In this document: one piece after another, positions 1 through 10,161 of the stretch
Position numbering within the stretch: the stretch's first letter is position 1
Layout of the letters: each line of letters starts with the position of its first letter
Source: Verrucomicrobiota bacterium
Lineage (GTDB): Bacteria > Verrucomicrobiota > Verrucomicrobiia > Verrucomicrobiales > Akkermansiaceae
DNA: 64,000 nt
Direction: 5' to 3'
Assembly: GCA_004293445.1 (NCBI GenBank)
Contig: RDYP01000004.1
Coordinates: 1-64,000 of the forward strand
The notes under the pieces: generated by a model
Told to the model about the DNA's origin: nothing
Database searches by the model: none
Seen by the model: the letters and a program-made list of their open reading frames with translations, nothing else
Made by a program: the position numbers and the translations under genes

Positions 1-373
1 CTACCCGGATCGACCCCGGGGTCAATACCTTTCGACACGTTTTTTGAGAAAACTTTCACCAAGCACCCAAGCCATTGATCACAAACACCCAAGACCACCG
101 CAACAAGCCACAGGGAGAAATCCAATCCCAACAATCAGGGCCGGGATCCTCGTGGGAATCCGTGGGAGATGGCAGATGAGGGATCGGATCGCCAGATAGC
201 GGAAGAACACCCAACCCGCTGTTCTTCGAACCGACACGGAAAGACCAGACCCGCGACACCGATCCCACCGACGCTTGCGATGATGTCGAGAGATGACGCC
301 GGCCCCACTCGGCGCACCCTCGCCAGCGTCAAGCGAAATATCCCGCACATCTGGGCATCGATCTCCGGCCCAC
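1..373. other. Stretch without a recognisable gene
   Basis: Nothing in either strand of this stretch reads like a protein family I know; the open frames are short and have the biased composition of chance frames in GC-rich DNA. It lies beyond the terminator of ftsH, so it probably holds the 5' or 3' flank of a gene to the left of the window. No tRNA-like fold or repeat was seen. Confidence 0.5.
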
Positions 374-409
374 AAAAAACGCGCGGTGGGAACATCCTCA
401 CCGCGCGTT
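374..409 (-). terminator. Intrinsic terminator of ftsH
   Basis: A perfect 10-bp inverted repeat (379-388 with 399-408, half ACGCGCGGTG) with a 10-nt loop is followed on the minus strand by six T (374-379). It lies about 30 bp past the ftsH stop codon, as expected for a Rho-independent terminator. Confidence 0.9.
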
Positions 410-438
410 GGAATCTGCTCCAATGCAATCCGAAGATC

Positions 439-2787
439 TCAGGCAGGCGCACCTACCACTTCTCCCGCAAGCGGACCATTCTCATCAGGTCTCTCGCCCG
501 TCGGCTTCGGCGAATCCTTTTTCAAAACTTCCTCGGGAACCGGCGGCGGCTTTGGAGCACTGGGCGGATTGCGCATTTCACCGTGCTCAATAAGATCCCG
601 AACCTGAGAACCATCAAGCGTCTCGAATTCAAGGAGCGCATTGGCGATCAATTCGACCGTCGGTTTGTTCTCGGTCAACATCGCGGAAGCTTGGTCGAAC
701 GCTTCGTCGATGAACCGCTTGATTTCCACATCAATGACTCGCGCCGTGTCTTCGGAATAGTTCCGACTCCGCGACATCTCGCGGGCGAGGAAAACAGGAC
801 CATCGCCATCACCGTACTCGATCATCCCGAGTTTCTCGCTCATCCCCCACTCGCAGACCATGTGGCGAGCCAGAGAGGTCGCTTGGCGAATGTCGCCCGA
901 AGCGCCATTCGAAACGTCATCGGTTACAAAAGATTCAGCGATCCGACCACCCATAGTGACCACCAGATTGGCGAGGGCTTCTTTGCGCTGAATGGAATAT
1001 TTATCACCCTCAGGCAGGTACATGGTGGCTCCGAGGTAAGGCCCACGAGGGATGATCGTTACCTTGTGAAGCGGGTGAGTGTGCGGAAGCACGATGTTCA
1101 GGTAGGCATGCCCGGCCTCGTGCCAAGCGGTACCAATTCGCTCTTTGTCCGACATCGCAAGACTGCGTCGCTCACGCCCCCAACGGACCTTGTCGCGAGC
1201 TTCTTCCATCTCGGCAAGAGTGACAGCCAACAAGCCACGCCGAGCTGCGAGCAGCGCCGCCTCGTTGATCAAATTCGCCAATTCGGCCCCGGAAAAACCA
1301 GGAGTTCCCCGAGCGATCACAGCCAAGTCACTCCCAGGCGCTAATTTGATCTTTTTGACATGAACGCGGAGGATTTCCTCACGTCCATTCACATCCGGTA
1401 GAGAAACCGTGACTTGGCGATCGAAACGTCCCGGGCGGAGCAAGGCAGGGTCAAGCACGTCGGGGCGGTTTGTCGCAGCAATGATGATGACCCCTTCCTG
1501 CGTGTCAAAGCCATCCATCTCGACGAGCAACTGATTCAGGGTTTGCTCACGCTCATCATGACCACCTCCCATGCCATGTCCGCGATGACGGCCGACGGCA
1601 TCAATTTCATCGATGAAGATCAGACAGGGCGCATGCTTCTTGCCCTGCTCGAACATGTCACGGACACGCGAGGCACCGACACCAACGAACATCTCCACGA
1701 AGTCCGAACCCGAAATCGAGAAAAACGGAACATCCGCCTCGCCCGCGATTGCACGCGCCAAAAGGGTCTTACCCGTTCCCGGAGGGCCAACCATGAGCAC
1801 ACCCTTGGGGATTGATCCACCCAACTTCTGGAACTTCCGGGGATCACGGAGAAAATCCACAATTTCCCAGAGCTCCTCCTTCGCCTCTTGAATCCCGGCA
1901 ACATCCTTGAAGGTCACCTTATTGTGATCACGAGTGAGCAAGCGAGCCTTTGACTTTCCAAAGGACATCGCACCGCGACCCGCCGCCTTCATTTGCTGTC
2001 GGAACAGGAAGAACAAAAGAAGCACGATCAACAACACCGGCAGAAAAGTGAAAATGGCGCTCCTGAGGAAATCATTATTCGGCTTGAAGGTGGGCCCCTC
2101 AGAACCTTTGAGCAAGGAGCCCAGATCGTCCCCGAGCATCAAAAGCGGGGCAGTTACCTCGAAAGGCTTTGGTGGCACCGACTCAGCGGCCTTCGCCACC
2201 GAAGCGGCATCGGCAGGAATTTCGCGAACTCCCACAAGAACTCCCAGGTTTCCGTCCAACGAGTGCACGATCAACGAGGATTTTTCGTCCAAGGGCCTGA
2301 TTTCGCCCAAGGCAGCGGCACGCCGAAGCCCTGCCTTCGACAGCACAAGCGTCTCCGGACCCGCTTCAGGGGCAGGCTCGTCAACAAGACGAAAAACCAC
2401 GGACTCCCCTAAAATGGCTGCCAATTCCTCAGTTTGCACCGTCGCCTGAATGACTCGACGGCTACCAGGTTCCTCACCCGCTCCACGAATCGGAGCCGGA
2501 CGGGTAAAGCCCGTAATAATGGCATTCGAGGGCACATCGCCCGTCGTAACCTTGAGCGGGAACTTGGGATCATCTGTAATCACCAATCCCTGATCCCATC
2601 CCTTGCGGAACTCCGAATAAGTCATCGGCTGGTGCGACGGCCCGACGCCCGAACTGAAATATGCCAAACCAAGGATAAGAAATGCACCACCCAAGAGAAT
2701 CGCGAGCTTCCAGTTGAAACCTGGAGGGTCATTGGGTCCACGCTGGCCATTGCCCGGCGTCGGGCGGTTTTGAGACGGATCTGACAT
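439..2787 (-). CDS. ftsH: ATP-dependent zinc metalloprotease FtsH
   Basis: Membrane-anchored AAA+ protease that degrades misfolded and regulatory membrane proteins; 782 residues from the chosen ATG. Visible in order: short Pro/Asn-rich cytosolic start, first membrane helix about residues 27-46, an unusually long periplasmic domain of about 200 residues, second helix about 245-262, AAA module with Walker A GPPGTGKT (about 334) and Walker B FIDEID (about 391), then the protease with zinc motif HEAGH (about 556) and a Pro-rich tail. An upstream GTG at 2817 is in frame, but the ATG at 2787 starts with the usual polar N-terminus (MSDPSQ) and is preferred. It is divergent from the ABC transporter and ends in a strong terminator. 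The periplasmic region is longer than in E. coli FtsH; the total is longer than the usual 610-670 residues. Confidence 0.96.
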   Translation of the reverse strand: MSDPSQNRPTPGNGQRGPNDPPGFNWKLAILLGGAFLILGLAYFSSGVGPSHQPMTYSEFRKGWDQGLVITDDPKFPLKVTTGDVPSNAIITGFTRPAPIRGAGEEPGSRRVIQATVQTEELAAILGESVVFRLVDEPAPEAGPETLVLSKAGLRRAAALGEIRPLDEKSSLIVHSLDGNLGVLVGVREIPADAASVAKAAESVPPKPFEVTAPLLMLGDDLGSLLKGSEGPTFKPNNDFLRSAIFTFLPVLLIVLLLFFLFRQQMKAAGRGAMSFGKSKARLLTRDHNKVTFKDVAGIQEAKEELWEIVDFLRDPRKFQKLGGSIPKGVLMVGPPGTGKTLLARAIAGEADVPFFSISGSDFVEMFVGVGASRVRDMFEQGKKHAPCLIFIDEIDAVGRHRGHGMGGGHDEREQTLNQLLVEMDGFDTQEGVIIIAATNRPDVLDPALLRPGRFDRQVTVSLPDVNGREEILRVHVKKIKLAPGSDLAVIARGTPGFSGAELANLINEAALLAARRGLLAVTLAEMEEARDKVRWGRERRSLAMSDKERIGTAWHEAGHAYLNIVLPHTHPLHKVTIIPRGPYLGATMYLPEGDKYSIQRKEALANLVVTMGGRIAESFVTDDVSNGASGDIRQATSLARHMVCEWGMSEKLGMIEYGDGDGPVFLAREMSRSRNYSEDTARVIDVEIKRFIDEAFDQASAMLTENKPTVELIANALLEFETLDGSQVRDLIEHGEMRNPPSAPKPPPVPEEVLKKDSPKPTGERPDENGPLAGEVVGAPA

Positions 2788-2940
2788 GATAAATGGTGGA
2801 GGCGCTCCCTGCAACACTCCGCGTTAATCCTAGCATTAACGGGACAGCGTGCAAAGGGCGGCGGAGAATAGCGCTGGTTTTATCAAAGGAAACCCAATTT
2901 TTTCCGGCGCTCTTGCCGGTTCGCCCAAGCTTTGCCATGC

Positions 2941-5900
2941 ATGGCGGCCATGGATCGCGATGGCACAACTGACGCTGCCCCAGAAGCCCGCTCTGGCCCG
3001 GCCTCCTGGCTGACGAGGTGGCTGCGGCCCAAAAGGCCGACCAGCGCCTCCAGCTCGCAGATTCTGGGCCTGATGGTCGACGCCTTCACAGGCTTCGCGA
3101 CGCAGGATGGAAATCTCGACCCTGAGGAGGCGGACCTGATTCTTGACCTCTTGCGCAATGCCTTTCCAGAGGCCGACCACAGTTGGCTGGCCCGACGGGT
3201 GCAACGCGCCGTGCGGGAACAGAAACCTTTGGTGCATACCGCGATGGACTTGCGGGAACTGCTCGACGACCCCCAGAAAATGGCAGTCGGGCTGCAGCTT
3301 TACACCTTGGTCGATGCGGTCGGCCGATCCGAGCGAAGCAGAGCTTCCTTCGAAATATTCCTCCGGCGCCTCGGCCGCCCCGACCACGCCCGCCAGATCC
3401 TCGCCGAAATGAGCGATGATCCGCCACTGGAGCATCCGGGCTTCGAACGCGTCACCTTCGGGCCTGCCGACAGCGCCGATGTGGCCCTCCCGAAAGAAGC
3501 AACCGGACATGCTTTCCGCGTTTATCGAGCATCGGATCTCGTTCTCGTCCGCAACACCGGAGAAGCCCCGCTTTGGGTGCGGGGACGATCCCTCGAGAGC
3601 GGCGCTTTCCTGCGAATGCGCGAACGGCAACAGATCGTCCTGCCTGGCTGGACCCTGACCTGCGAAGACCTTATTTTCTTCCTCAATGTCCAGCTCACCG
3701 GGAAAAGCCCGGCGATCTTCCTCGCCAAAACCGAAAGCGGCCTCGTCAGCGAGCGAGCCCGGAGTCGCCAGAGCCAAGTCAGAATCCGCTTCGGCCTGAA
3801 GGCAGAAGTCGAGGCTCTGCGCGCCACGGAACTGCGGATCGACGGCTTCGGCCCCTTGGTCCCCGGACGACCACTGCTCTGCTCCCACCACGAAAGAATT
3901 TCAGCACCTTCTGCCTTCTCGAGCGACCTCGACACCCTCAGACGACGACGGGCAGAAGCGGGTGGGCGATTCCGACTCGAACCCGACCAGCGGAATTTCC
4001 AAATATCGAATGACCCTTCCGTCCTCGAGAGCGGCGACCTCTTGCTCGCACCGGGCCTGGCTCCACGCGTGGTCATGCGAGTCCGCTTCGATCTTGAACG
4101 ACGTGCCGGTGACCTGATCGTCAGCGAGGCGGATGGCGTCGTGACCGCCGATGGCATTCCCGTAAAAACCTCGGCCACACTTCGTGACGGCTCGATCATT
4201 CGCCTGTCCCGAACTCAGGCCCTGCGTTGCCGATTCAGCGAAGGCATCATCGACGAGGAACGAAACCTGATCGAATCACTCCGCGTCCAAGACATCATCC
4301 ACGAGTTCGCACCCGGCATCAAAGCACTCGACAACGTCAGCTTCGAAGTAGGACGAGGTGAGATGATGTGCATTATCGGCCCGAGCGGTAGCGGTAAAAG
4401 CACCCTCCTATCCGTCATAGCCGGCCAACTCGAACCCAGCAGAGGCAGGGTCCGCCTGAACGAAGCCTCGCTCTATCAAAATCGATCCGAGCTGATCCGC
4501 TTCATCGCCTACATGCCCCAAGAGGAATCGCTCAACCCCCAACTCACGGTACGCGAACACCTGCGGCACGCGACAAGCATTCGCAGGCCATCCCTTCCCT
4601 CATCCGAAGTCGGACGGCGTGCAGACGGCATCCTCGCCGAACTCGGACTTCAAGCGATCGCCCGACGCCGCGTCGGATCTCCCGGCGAAAAAACCCTCAG
4701 CGGCGGCGAACGCAATCGCTTGAATCTGGGACTCGACCTCGGCAGCCCTGCCGAAGTCTTTCTATTCGACGAGCCGATTTCCGGACTTTCATCAAAGGAC
4801 GCCGAACACGTCGCCGAGACCCTACGCTCCCTCGCCCGCGATAAAATCGTCATCACATCCCTTCACCGGCCGGGAGCCTCGGTGATGAGCCTCTTCGACA
4901 AGGTCCTTCTGTTAGATACCGGAGGACGGGTCGCATTCTTCGGCACGCCCACCGCGATGATCGCTTATTTCCGCGAAGTCGCCGACGAACTGGGGATTTC
5001 CCATCCCTCCATTGCCGCCGAGGTCCCGCTCGGTGCCGATTTCGTTTTCGACGTCCTCGAAACCCCTCTCGCCCATATCGGAGGCGGACAAAATCCATCG
5101 GCCGCACGACGCTTCCCACCCAGTTTTTGGCAAGAACGCTTTGAGAGCGAATCGCTCGTAGACTCACTCCTCGAAGGAGCTCCACCCTCCCGGGGAGAGC
5201 AACTCGCCCACGCACCACTCACCTCGGCCCATGGGCCGGCGGGGATCGGTCGTGAACTCAAAAGAAGTTGGTCGGTTTTCACCACCCAATTCCAAAGATC
5301 GCTTCTATCGAAACTTCGCAGCCGTGGCACCCTCTACTCCACCCTCCTCGAAGCCCCATTGCTCGCGGTCCTGATCGGCGTCACGCTGCGATCGTCGCCG
5401 GAAGGAGCTTACGAACTCCCCACCGCACTCCACCTTCCCGCCTATCTTTTTCTCTCGGCGACGGTTGCCATGTTTCTCGGCCTCACCAATTCCGCGACCG
5501 AAATCCTACGCGACCGCCCCGTCCTGCGCCGCGAACGCAATTGCCGAGCCAGCCCCGCCCTCTACGTCGCCGCCAAATTCTGCGCCCTGGGAAGCGTGGC
5601 GGCCGGCCAGTGTCTCGCATACACCGTCATCGGACATTCACTCTTGGAAATCCGCGGAACCGTGCCGGAACAGTGGCTATGGATGACCCTCACGGCATGC
5701 ACCGGAACCGGGCTTGCCCTTCTCGTCTCCGCACTTGTGAAAACCGAACGGGCCGCGCTCACCGCCGTTCCCTTGCTGCTCGTACCCCAAATGCTGCTCG
5801 CCGGGGCCCTCGTTCCCTTCCGCGAAATGAACCGCGGCCTCTTCGAAAATAGTGGAACCGAACGCGAGCGCGGAGGAAGCCCCTTCCCCTCCCGCTTCAT

Positions 5901-6447
5901 GCCGCTCTGCCACGCTTACGAAGCCATGGTGGTCAGCCAGGCCACCCGCAATCCATATGAAGTGGAACGCATCCGCATTCAACGCCGCGTCGATGCAATC
6001 AAGGCCATGCCGAATCCACTGGAACCCGCTGTCGCGGAAAGGCTCCAACTGATGCTCGAAGCCTTGGTCAAACTTGGTGCCGCCGAAGCCGTGAATGCAC
6101 GCGACGCTTCCGATCTGGCAGAACGAATCAATACTCTCGCACGCAGTGGCACACGGCTCGAAATCGACTCCGCCAAGGTCCGGAGCAAGCATCCGAAAGC
6201 ACGTCCAGCATCAGAATTTTTCGTCAACAATCGGATCGACCTCCTCATTCGCGAAGCGGAGACCTTTCGCGTCGATTATCGCAATCTCGACGCTCCACGG
6301 CACATCTTCCTCGGGCTAAAAAAACCCGTAGGCGACGAATGGATCGATACCCTCGACTACGACGCCATCATTCTCGTCCTGGTGATCATGGGAACCGGCC
6401 TCTCCACCTCCCTAGCTCTCGGATTCCAAAACCGAAAAACCCGCTAA
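2941..6447 (+). CDS. ABCG-type transporter fused to TerB-like and FHA-like N-terminal regions
   Basis: About 1168 residues. The first 150 residues contain an acidic helical region resembling TerB tellurite-resistance domains (motif DGNLDPEEADLI). Residues about 340-440 resemble an FHA or FHA-like beta sandwich with DGSIIRLSR. The ATPase follows with Walker A GPSGSGKST (about residue 480), signature LSGGE (about 587) and Walker B VFLFDEP. An ABC2-type membrane domain of about six helices starts near residue 800, with the last helix at the C-terminus. The order ATPase then membrane domain is that of ABCG half-transporters. The substrate cannot be told. A TTG at 2932 is in frame; ATGs at 2941 and 2950 are both plausible starts. 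It converges on the roadblock-like gene with 13 bp between stops. Confidence 0.85.
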   Translation: MAAMDRDGTTDAAPEARSGPASWLTRWLRPKRPTSASSSQILGLMVDAFTGFATQDGNLDPEEADLILDLLRNAFPEADHSWLARRVQRAVREQKPLVHTAMDLRELLDDPQKMAVGLQLYTLVDAVGRSERSRASFEIFLRRLGRPDHARQILAEMSDDPPLEHPGFERVTFGPADSADVALPKEATGHAFRVYRASDLVLVRNTGEAPLWVRGRSLESGAFLRMRERQQIVLPGWTLTCEDLIFFLNVQLTGKSPAIFLAKTESGLVSERARSRQSQVRIRFGLKAEVEALRATELRIDGFGPLVPGRPLLCSHHERISAPSAFSSDLDTLRRRRAEAGGRFRLEPDQRNFQISNDPSVLESGDLLLAPGLAPRVVMRVRFDLERRAGDLIVSEADGVVTADGIPVKTSATLRDGSIIRLSRTQALRCRFSEGIIDEERNLIESLRVQDIIHEFAPGIKALDNVSFEVGRGEMMCIIGPSGSGKSTLLSVIAGQLEPSRGRVRLNEASLYQNRSELIRFIAYMPQEESLNPQLTVREHLRHATSIRRPSLPSSEVGRRADGILAELGLQAIARRRVGSPGEKTLSGGERNRLNLGLDLGSPAEVFLFDEPISGLSSKDAEHVAETLRSLARDKIVITSLHRPGASVMSLFDKVLLLDTGGRVAFFGTPTAMIAYFREVADELGISHPSIAAEVPLGADFVFDVLETPLAHIGGGQNPSAARRFPPSFWQERFESESLVDSLLEGAPPSRGEQLAHAPLTSAHGPAGIGRELKRSWSVFTTQFQRSLLSKLRSRGTLYSTLLEAPLLAVLIGVTLRSSPEGAYELPTALHLPAYLFLSATVAMFLGLTNSATEILRDRPVLRRERNCRASPALYVAAKFCALGSVAAGQCLAYTVIGHSLLEIRGTVPEQWLWMTLTACTGTGLALLVSALVKTERAALTAVPLLLVPQMLLAGALVPFREMNRGLFENSGTERERGGSPFPSRFMPLCHAYEAMVVSQATRNPYEVERIRIQRRVDAIKAMPNPLEPAVAERLQLMLEALVKLGAAEAVNARDASDLAERINTLARSGTRLEIDSAKVRSKHPKARPASEFFVNNRIDLLIREAETFRVDYRNLDAPRHIFLGLKKPVGDEWIDTLDYDAIILVLVIMGTGLSTSLALGFQNRKTR

Positions 6448-6460
6448 GCCAGCCGGCACC

Positions 6461-7072
6461 CTAGCCTTCAAGATGATCCGCACCGACATGGGCGGCTTGC
6501 CCGAGGGCATTGGAAATTTCCACAACGATCGCCGACCCGAGCGGCTGCGACACCACGATGCCCAGCACGAGACAAGCGGAGGGGGGCTCTACCGGAATCA
6601 CCTCGAGCACGGCATTCGCTGCTATTCTGACGTGGACATGACCCGGCTGATGAGCGGTGGGTCGATACGACTGGGACAGGCTACGCGCCAAAAAATACAA
6701 TTTGCCGAGGGCGACATCCTCAAGCACGGGCTGCCCTTCGCGATCGAGGATGAAGACGCCCTGGGCTCCGACGTGCCGAATCAACAATTCCCGGAAACGA
6801 AGCAATCGTTCTAACAAACCTCCTCCAGCCTCCGACGCGCGGGGCTGGTCCATCGCTTTCGGCGGATCTCCTGCCTCACGTTCAAGGGAGGACCTTTCGA
6901 TGCCATCGAACGGTGGAGTCGATGACTCAGCCCCACTTGCAAAACCTACAAATTCCGTCCCGAATCCAGCATCGGGTGCAGGAACGATCGACGACTCGAC
7001 GGGAGCGGAAAGCAAGCGTTCCGCCAAACGCCGCACCGCTGAAGCGTCGATCCACGGCTCAAGCGGGTCCAT
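6461..7072 (-). CDS. Roadblock/LC7-like protein next to ParA
   Basis: 203 residues from the ATG at 7072. The first 90 residues look disordered (Pro, Ser, Glu rich). The remainder resembles a Roadblock/LC7 (MglB-type) fold, with a VFILDREGQPV strand-turn typical of that family; the assignment is by eye and weak. Its ATG lies inside the 3' end of the parA gene (14-bp overlap), so the two are probably translationally coupled and work together. Roadblock proteins usually act as GTPase/ATPase partners in polarity or motility systems, which would fit a ParA partner, but no such role is shown here. Longer in-frame starts reach 7180. Confidence 0.55.
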   Translation of the reverse strand: MDPLEPWIDASAVRRLAERLLSAPVESSIVPAPDAGFGTEFVGFASGAESSTPPFDGIERSSLEREAGDPPKAMDQPRASEAGGGLLERLLRFRELLIRHVGAQGVFILDREGQPVLEDVALGKLYFLARSLSQSYRPTAHQPGHVHVRIAANAVLEVIPVEPPSACLVLGIVVSQPLGSAIVVEISNALGQAAHVGADHLEG

Positions 7073-7862
7073 CGTGACGGGGGTGTGCCGGAATCCCGGA
7101 CCGCTCGAATTTCGCCTCGATCTCCGCGCGCAGCGCATCGAATACCGCCAGCGCTCCAGCGCCTTCCTCGAGCACACCAACCGGCAATCCGCGCGCGCTG
7201 GCTTTCACGAAGAGGCCATCGCGCGGAATCATGGTCCTCAGCACCAGATCGGCCGGCAACAATTGCCTCAAAGCCGTCACCGACTCCCGACTCTCGGCCA
7301 TGTCCTGCTGCAACATCGTCATCAAAACCCCAAGCACCATCAGGCGAGGCTGAATGACCCGCAGCCGGTTCAGGCCCTCGAGCATTTTCGGCACCGAACG
7401 AATCGCCAAAGGCTCGGCCTGCTGCGGAATCAACACCGAGTCGCTCGAGGCAATGATGTCCGCGGTCAACCCGAACAAACCCGCCGGGGTGTCCACGATG
7501 CAAACATCGAAACCTCGGGCTTCCACCGCACGAAGAAATCCGCGGACCCGCGAAAGATGCGCGCCAACCGGTGCTCCACCCACCTCATAATCACTCGCCT
7601 GACCGCTCGCCACCAAAGCAAAGGTATCGAGTCGCGTCGGCACCAAAATCCGATCGAGGGGAATGCCTGGATCCGCGAGATAATCGTAAAACCCTGAAAG
7701 CATGCGCGACTGCCGCGTGAGCGAGAGCCCAACCGAGCCCTGCGGATCAGCATCGACCAGCAGCGTTTTCAGACCCGCACGCGCGAACGCATGGGCCAAA
7801 TTGACCGAAACCGTGGTCTTGCCCACTCCTCCTTTTTGACTGGAAACCGCTATACTGATCAC
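7059..7862 (-). CDS. ParA/Soj-family ATPase
   Basis: 267 residues. The N-terminus has the deviant Walker A of the ParA/MinD superfamily (QKGGVGKTT), followed by the A' motif DADPQGS and the switch VDTPAG. The family moves or positions cargo on nucleoid or membrane using ATP-dependent dimers. No parB or parS lies beside it; instead it overlaps a roadblock-like gene. This argues against chromosome partition and for positioning of a protein complex. It is divergent from the SSP411-like lipoprotein gene, leaving a 104-bp shared promoter region. Confidence 0.9.
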   Translation of the reverse strand: MISIAVSSQKGGVGKTTVSVNLAHAFARAGLKTLLVDADPQGSVGLSLTRQSRMLSGFYDYLADPGIPLDRILVPTRLDTFALVASGQASDYEVGGAPVGAHLSRVRGFLRAVEARGFDVCIVDTPAGLFGLTADIIASSDSVLIPQQAEPLAIRSVPKMLEGLNRLRVIQPRLMVLGVLMTMLQQDMAESRESVTALRQLLPADLVLRTMIPRDGLFVKASARGLPVGVLEEGAGALAVFDALRAEIEAKFERSGIPAHPRHDGPA

Positions 7863-7966
7863 ACCTTTAAATCCGGGAAATCGCTGCCGCAGCGTAGCTT
7901 CCGCTTGTCACCACGAAAGCCTTTTCTGCAGGATGCCCAAGCAACCCAAAAGGCGTTTCCCAGCCC

Positions 7967-10111
7967 ATGCCGAAAATCCCAATCCCCGTCGCCCTCATGG
8001 CGGCGCTTCTCACCGTATCGTCGTGCCGCAAACCCGCGAACCCGACCGCAAACAACGATACGCCGCCCCCACAAGCCACTCCGGAGCTCGACTCCAATCG
8101 CATGAAGGAGGCGCCCGACGGCCTTCTCGCCTCGCGGGCTGCCTCGCCTGTTCATTGGCAACACTGGGATCCATCCATCATGGAAAGCGCCACCAAAGCG
8201 CGACGCCTGATCTTCGCCTTCATCGGTGCCGCCCACTACCCGGGCTGTGTCGAGGCGCTCGATGCCATCGATCGCGATCCCACACTGGTGGCACGCTTGA
8301 ATCGCGAATTCGTCCCCGTGCTCGTCGATAGCGATCTCTGCCGCGAGAGCGCCCTGGTCGCTGGAACCCTCTGCCGCGAATTCGACCAACCTGTCTCCTT
8401 CCCCTTCATCCTCGTCCTCTCCCCCGAAGGAAACGAAGTCACCTGGCGCCCCGTGAATTTCTCACCGACCACCGACCTGCGTGCCGCTTTCGAAAGCGCC
8501 GCCGACGTGGTTTCCCGCATGTGGCGAGAATCCCCCGATTACGTGAGCCGAAATAGCCAAGCCGACCACGAAAACCGCCTCGCCCGTCTTCCATCGCCCG
8601 ACCCCTCGCCTGCCAATTCCGGCGAACGCGACGAATTCCTCCGCCGGGCCACCCGCCAACTAGTCAGCCTTTACGACGCCGATCTCGGCACCTTGGCCGG
8701 CACTGGCGGACTTCTGCCGCTCGGCATCCTCCAATGCCTGGCATCCGCCAGCCAAGACCCCATCACTCCGCAGGAAACCCTGAACCGCGCCCGCGAGGCC
8801 TCAGCAAAACTCGCAGCCGCCATCCTCTACAGCCCCATGGTCGACCCCCTCGACGGCGGACTGTATTCGAGTCGCCGCGGTGCGACCTGGGACCACCCCA
8901 TGCCCAACCGCACCTGCATGACCCAGTCACGCGCCATCCGCGCCTTGGTTGCGCTCCATGCAAACTCAAAAGACTGCCGCACGCTGGAAGTCGCCATCGA
9001 TGCCGCACGCTTCGCTGAAAAAGAATACAGGACACCCGACGGGCTCTTCGCCCGCCAACGCCAACCCTCCGCTCATTCCGCCACCGACTGGCTCTGGACC
9101 GTCGAACAAATCGACCAAATCCTCAGCTCCGACGAAGCCGAATTCTGGAAAAGCCTCTGCAATATCCAAGCTCTCGGAAACCTCGCAATCGAGTCGGACC
9201 CAACCCGCGAATACTTCCGACTCAATTCCCTAGGCTTCCGCAAAGGCATCACGGAGGCTGCGGAAGCCCTGAAAATTCCACTCGCCGAGGCCAACCAAGT
9301 CTTCGTGAGCGGCCGCGAAAAACTCCTGAAAGCACGGCTCGCCCGCGTCCCCCAAGCCCCAGCCCCACGGGCCGCCTCGGCCGCCGCCAGTTTCCGCATG
9401 GTCTCCGCCTACGCCGCCCTTTTCACCGCCACCGGCGATGCGAGCTATCGAGACAAGGCAATCGCTCTCGCCACCAAAAGCCGCGAAACCTTTTCAAAGG
9501 GCGCCCTTCTTGTCGAACAAGCAAATCAGCTGCCTGCATCGGTATGCGACGCTCGAGCCTTCACCTACGCCCTCGCCATCCAAGCGTCGCTTGACCTCGC
9601 GGAAATCACCCTCGACGAAACCTGGCGCGTCTGGGCTGGCGACCTCACCACGACCACCGCCGAAAACTTCATCGACGATAAAGGCCGCATGCTCGAGGCC
9701 CGTCCCGAAACCACTCTGCTCCGCCTGCCGCTCGAGGACCGCATGATGCTCTTTGACGACTCCACCGCCGGCCTCATGCGGATGAACCTCACCCGCCTCC
9801 TCGCCATCAACCAGCCCCCGCCTCCCACACTCTCGCCTTGGGGCCGCTCCCTTCCCGCCTTCACCGACTACCCGGTCGTCTACACCGATTCCATTCTTGC
9901 CGCCTCGTCCAGTCGCTCGCGGCTCACCGTCGAACTCCCCGAAAACCCTTCGCCGGAATGGCGCGACGCCGCCTGCCGCCTGCCACTCGATCACATTGCC
10001 CGCCGCATTGGAAAAACCCGCGACGGCCGCATCCTGTATCCGGACGGCAAATTCACCCCGCTGGCCGAAATCGCGGACCTCGGCGACCTGCTCGGAAAAC
10101 CCACACCCTGA
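7967..10111 (+). CDS. YyaL/SSP411-like lipoprotein with thioredoxin-like and alpha/alpha barrel domains
   Basis: 714 residues. A signal sequence ends in a lipobox-like VSSC, so the protein is probably lipidated and periplasmic. The region SPVHWQHW followed by FAFIGAAHYPGC matches the DUF255 thioredoxin-like domain of YyaL/SSP411 proteins; the rest matches the helical barrel of the same family (about residues 210-680). In canonical members the thioredoxin motif is CHWC. Here the first cysteine is replaced by tyrosine and only the second remains, so disulfide chemistry is doubtful. It starts a run of co-directional genes reaching hisH (gaps of about 50, 49 and 10 bp), so it may share a transcript with hisB and hisH. 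Confidence 0.8.
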   Translation: MPKIPIPVALMAALLTVSSCRKPANPTANNDTPPPQATPELDSNRMKEAPDGLLASRAASPVHWQHWDPSIMESATKARRLIFAFIGAAHYPGCVEALDAIDRDPTLVARLNREFVPVLVDSDLCRESALVAGTLCREFDQPVSFPFILVLSPEGNEVTWRPVNFSPTTDLRAAFESAADVVSRMWRESPDYVSRNSQADHENRLARLPSPDPSPANSGERDEFLRRATRQLVSLYDADLGTLAGTGGLLPLGILQCLASASQDPITPQETLNRAREASAKLAAAILYSPMVDPLDGGLYSSRRGATWDHPMPNRTCMTQSRAIRALVALHANSKDCRTLEVAIDAARFAEKEYRTPDGLFARQRQPSAHSATDWLWTVEQIDQILSSDEAEFWKSLCNIQALGNLAIESDPTREYFRLNSLGFRKGITEAAEALKIPLAEANQVFVSGREKLLKARLARVPQAPAPRAASAAASFRMVSAYAALFTATGDASYRDKAIALATKSRETFSKGALLVEQANQLPASVCDARAFTYALAIQASLDLAEITLDETWRVWAGDLTTTTAENFIDDKGRMLEARPETTLLRLPLEDRMMLFDDSTAGLMRMNLTRLLAINQPPPPTLSPWGRSLPAFTDYPVVYTDSILAASSSRSRLTVELPENPSPEWRDAACRLPLDHIARRIGKTRDGRILYPDGKFTPLAEIADLGDLLGKPTP

Positions 10112-10161
10112 CCCGTTTTTCGCCTCGCATCCCCCGCCTGTCCGGGGATTGTCTTGCCGAA

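Noticed and set aside
169-1344. Plus-strand frame of 391 residues opposite ftsH
   Set aside because: Antisense shadow to the conserved C-terminal half of FtsH.
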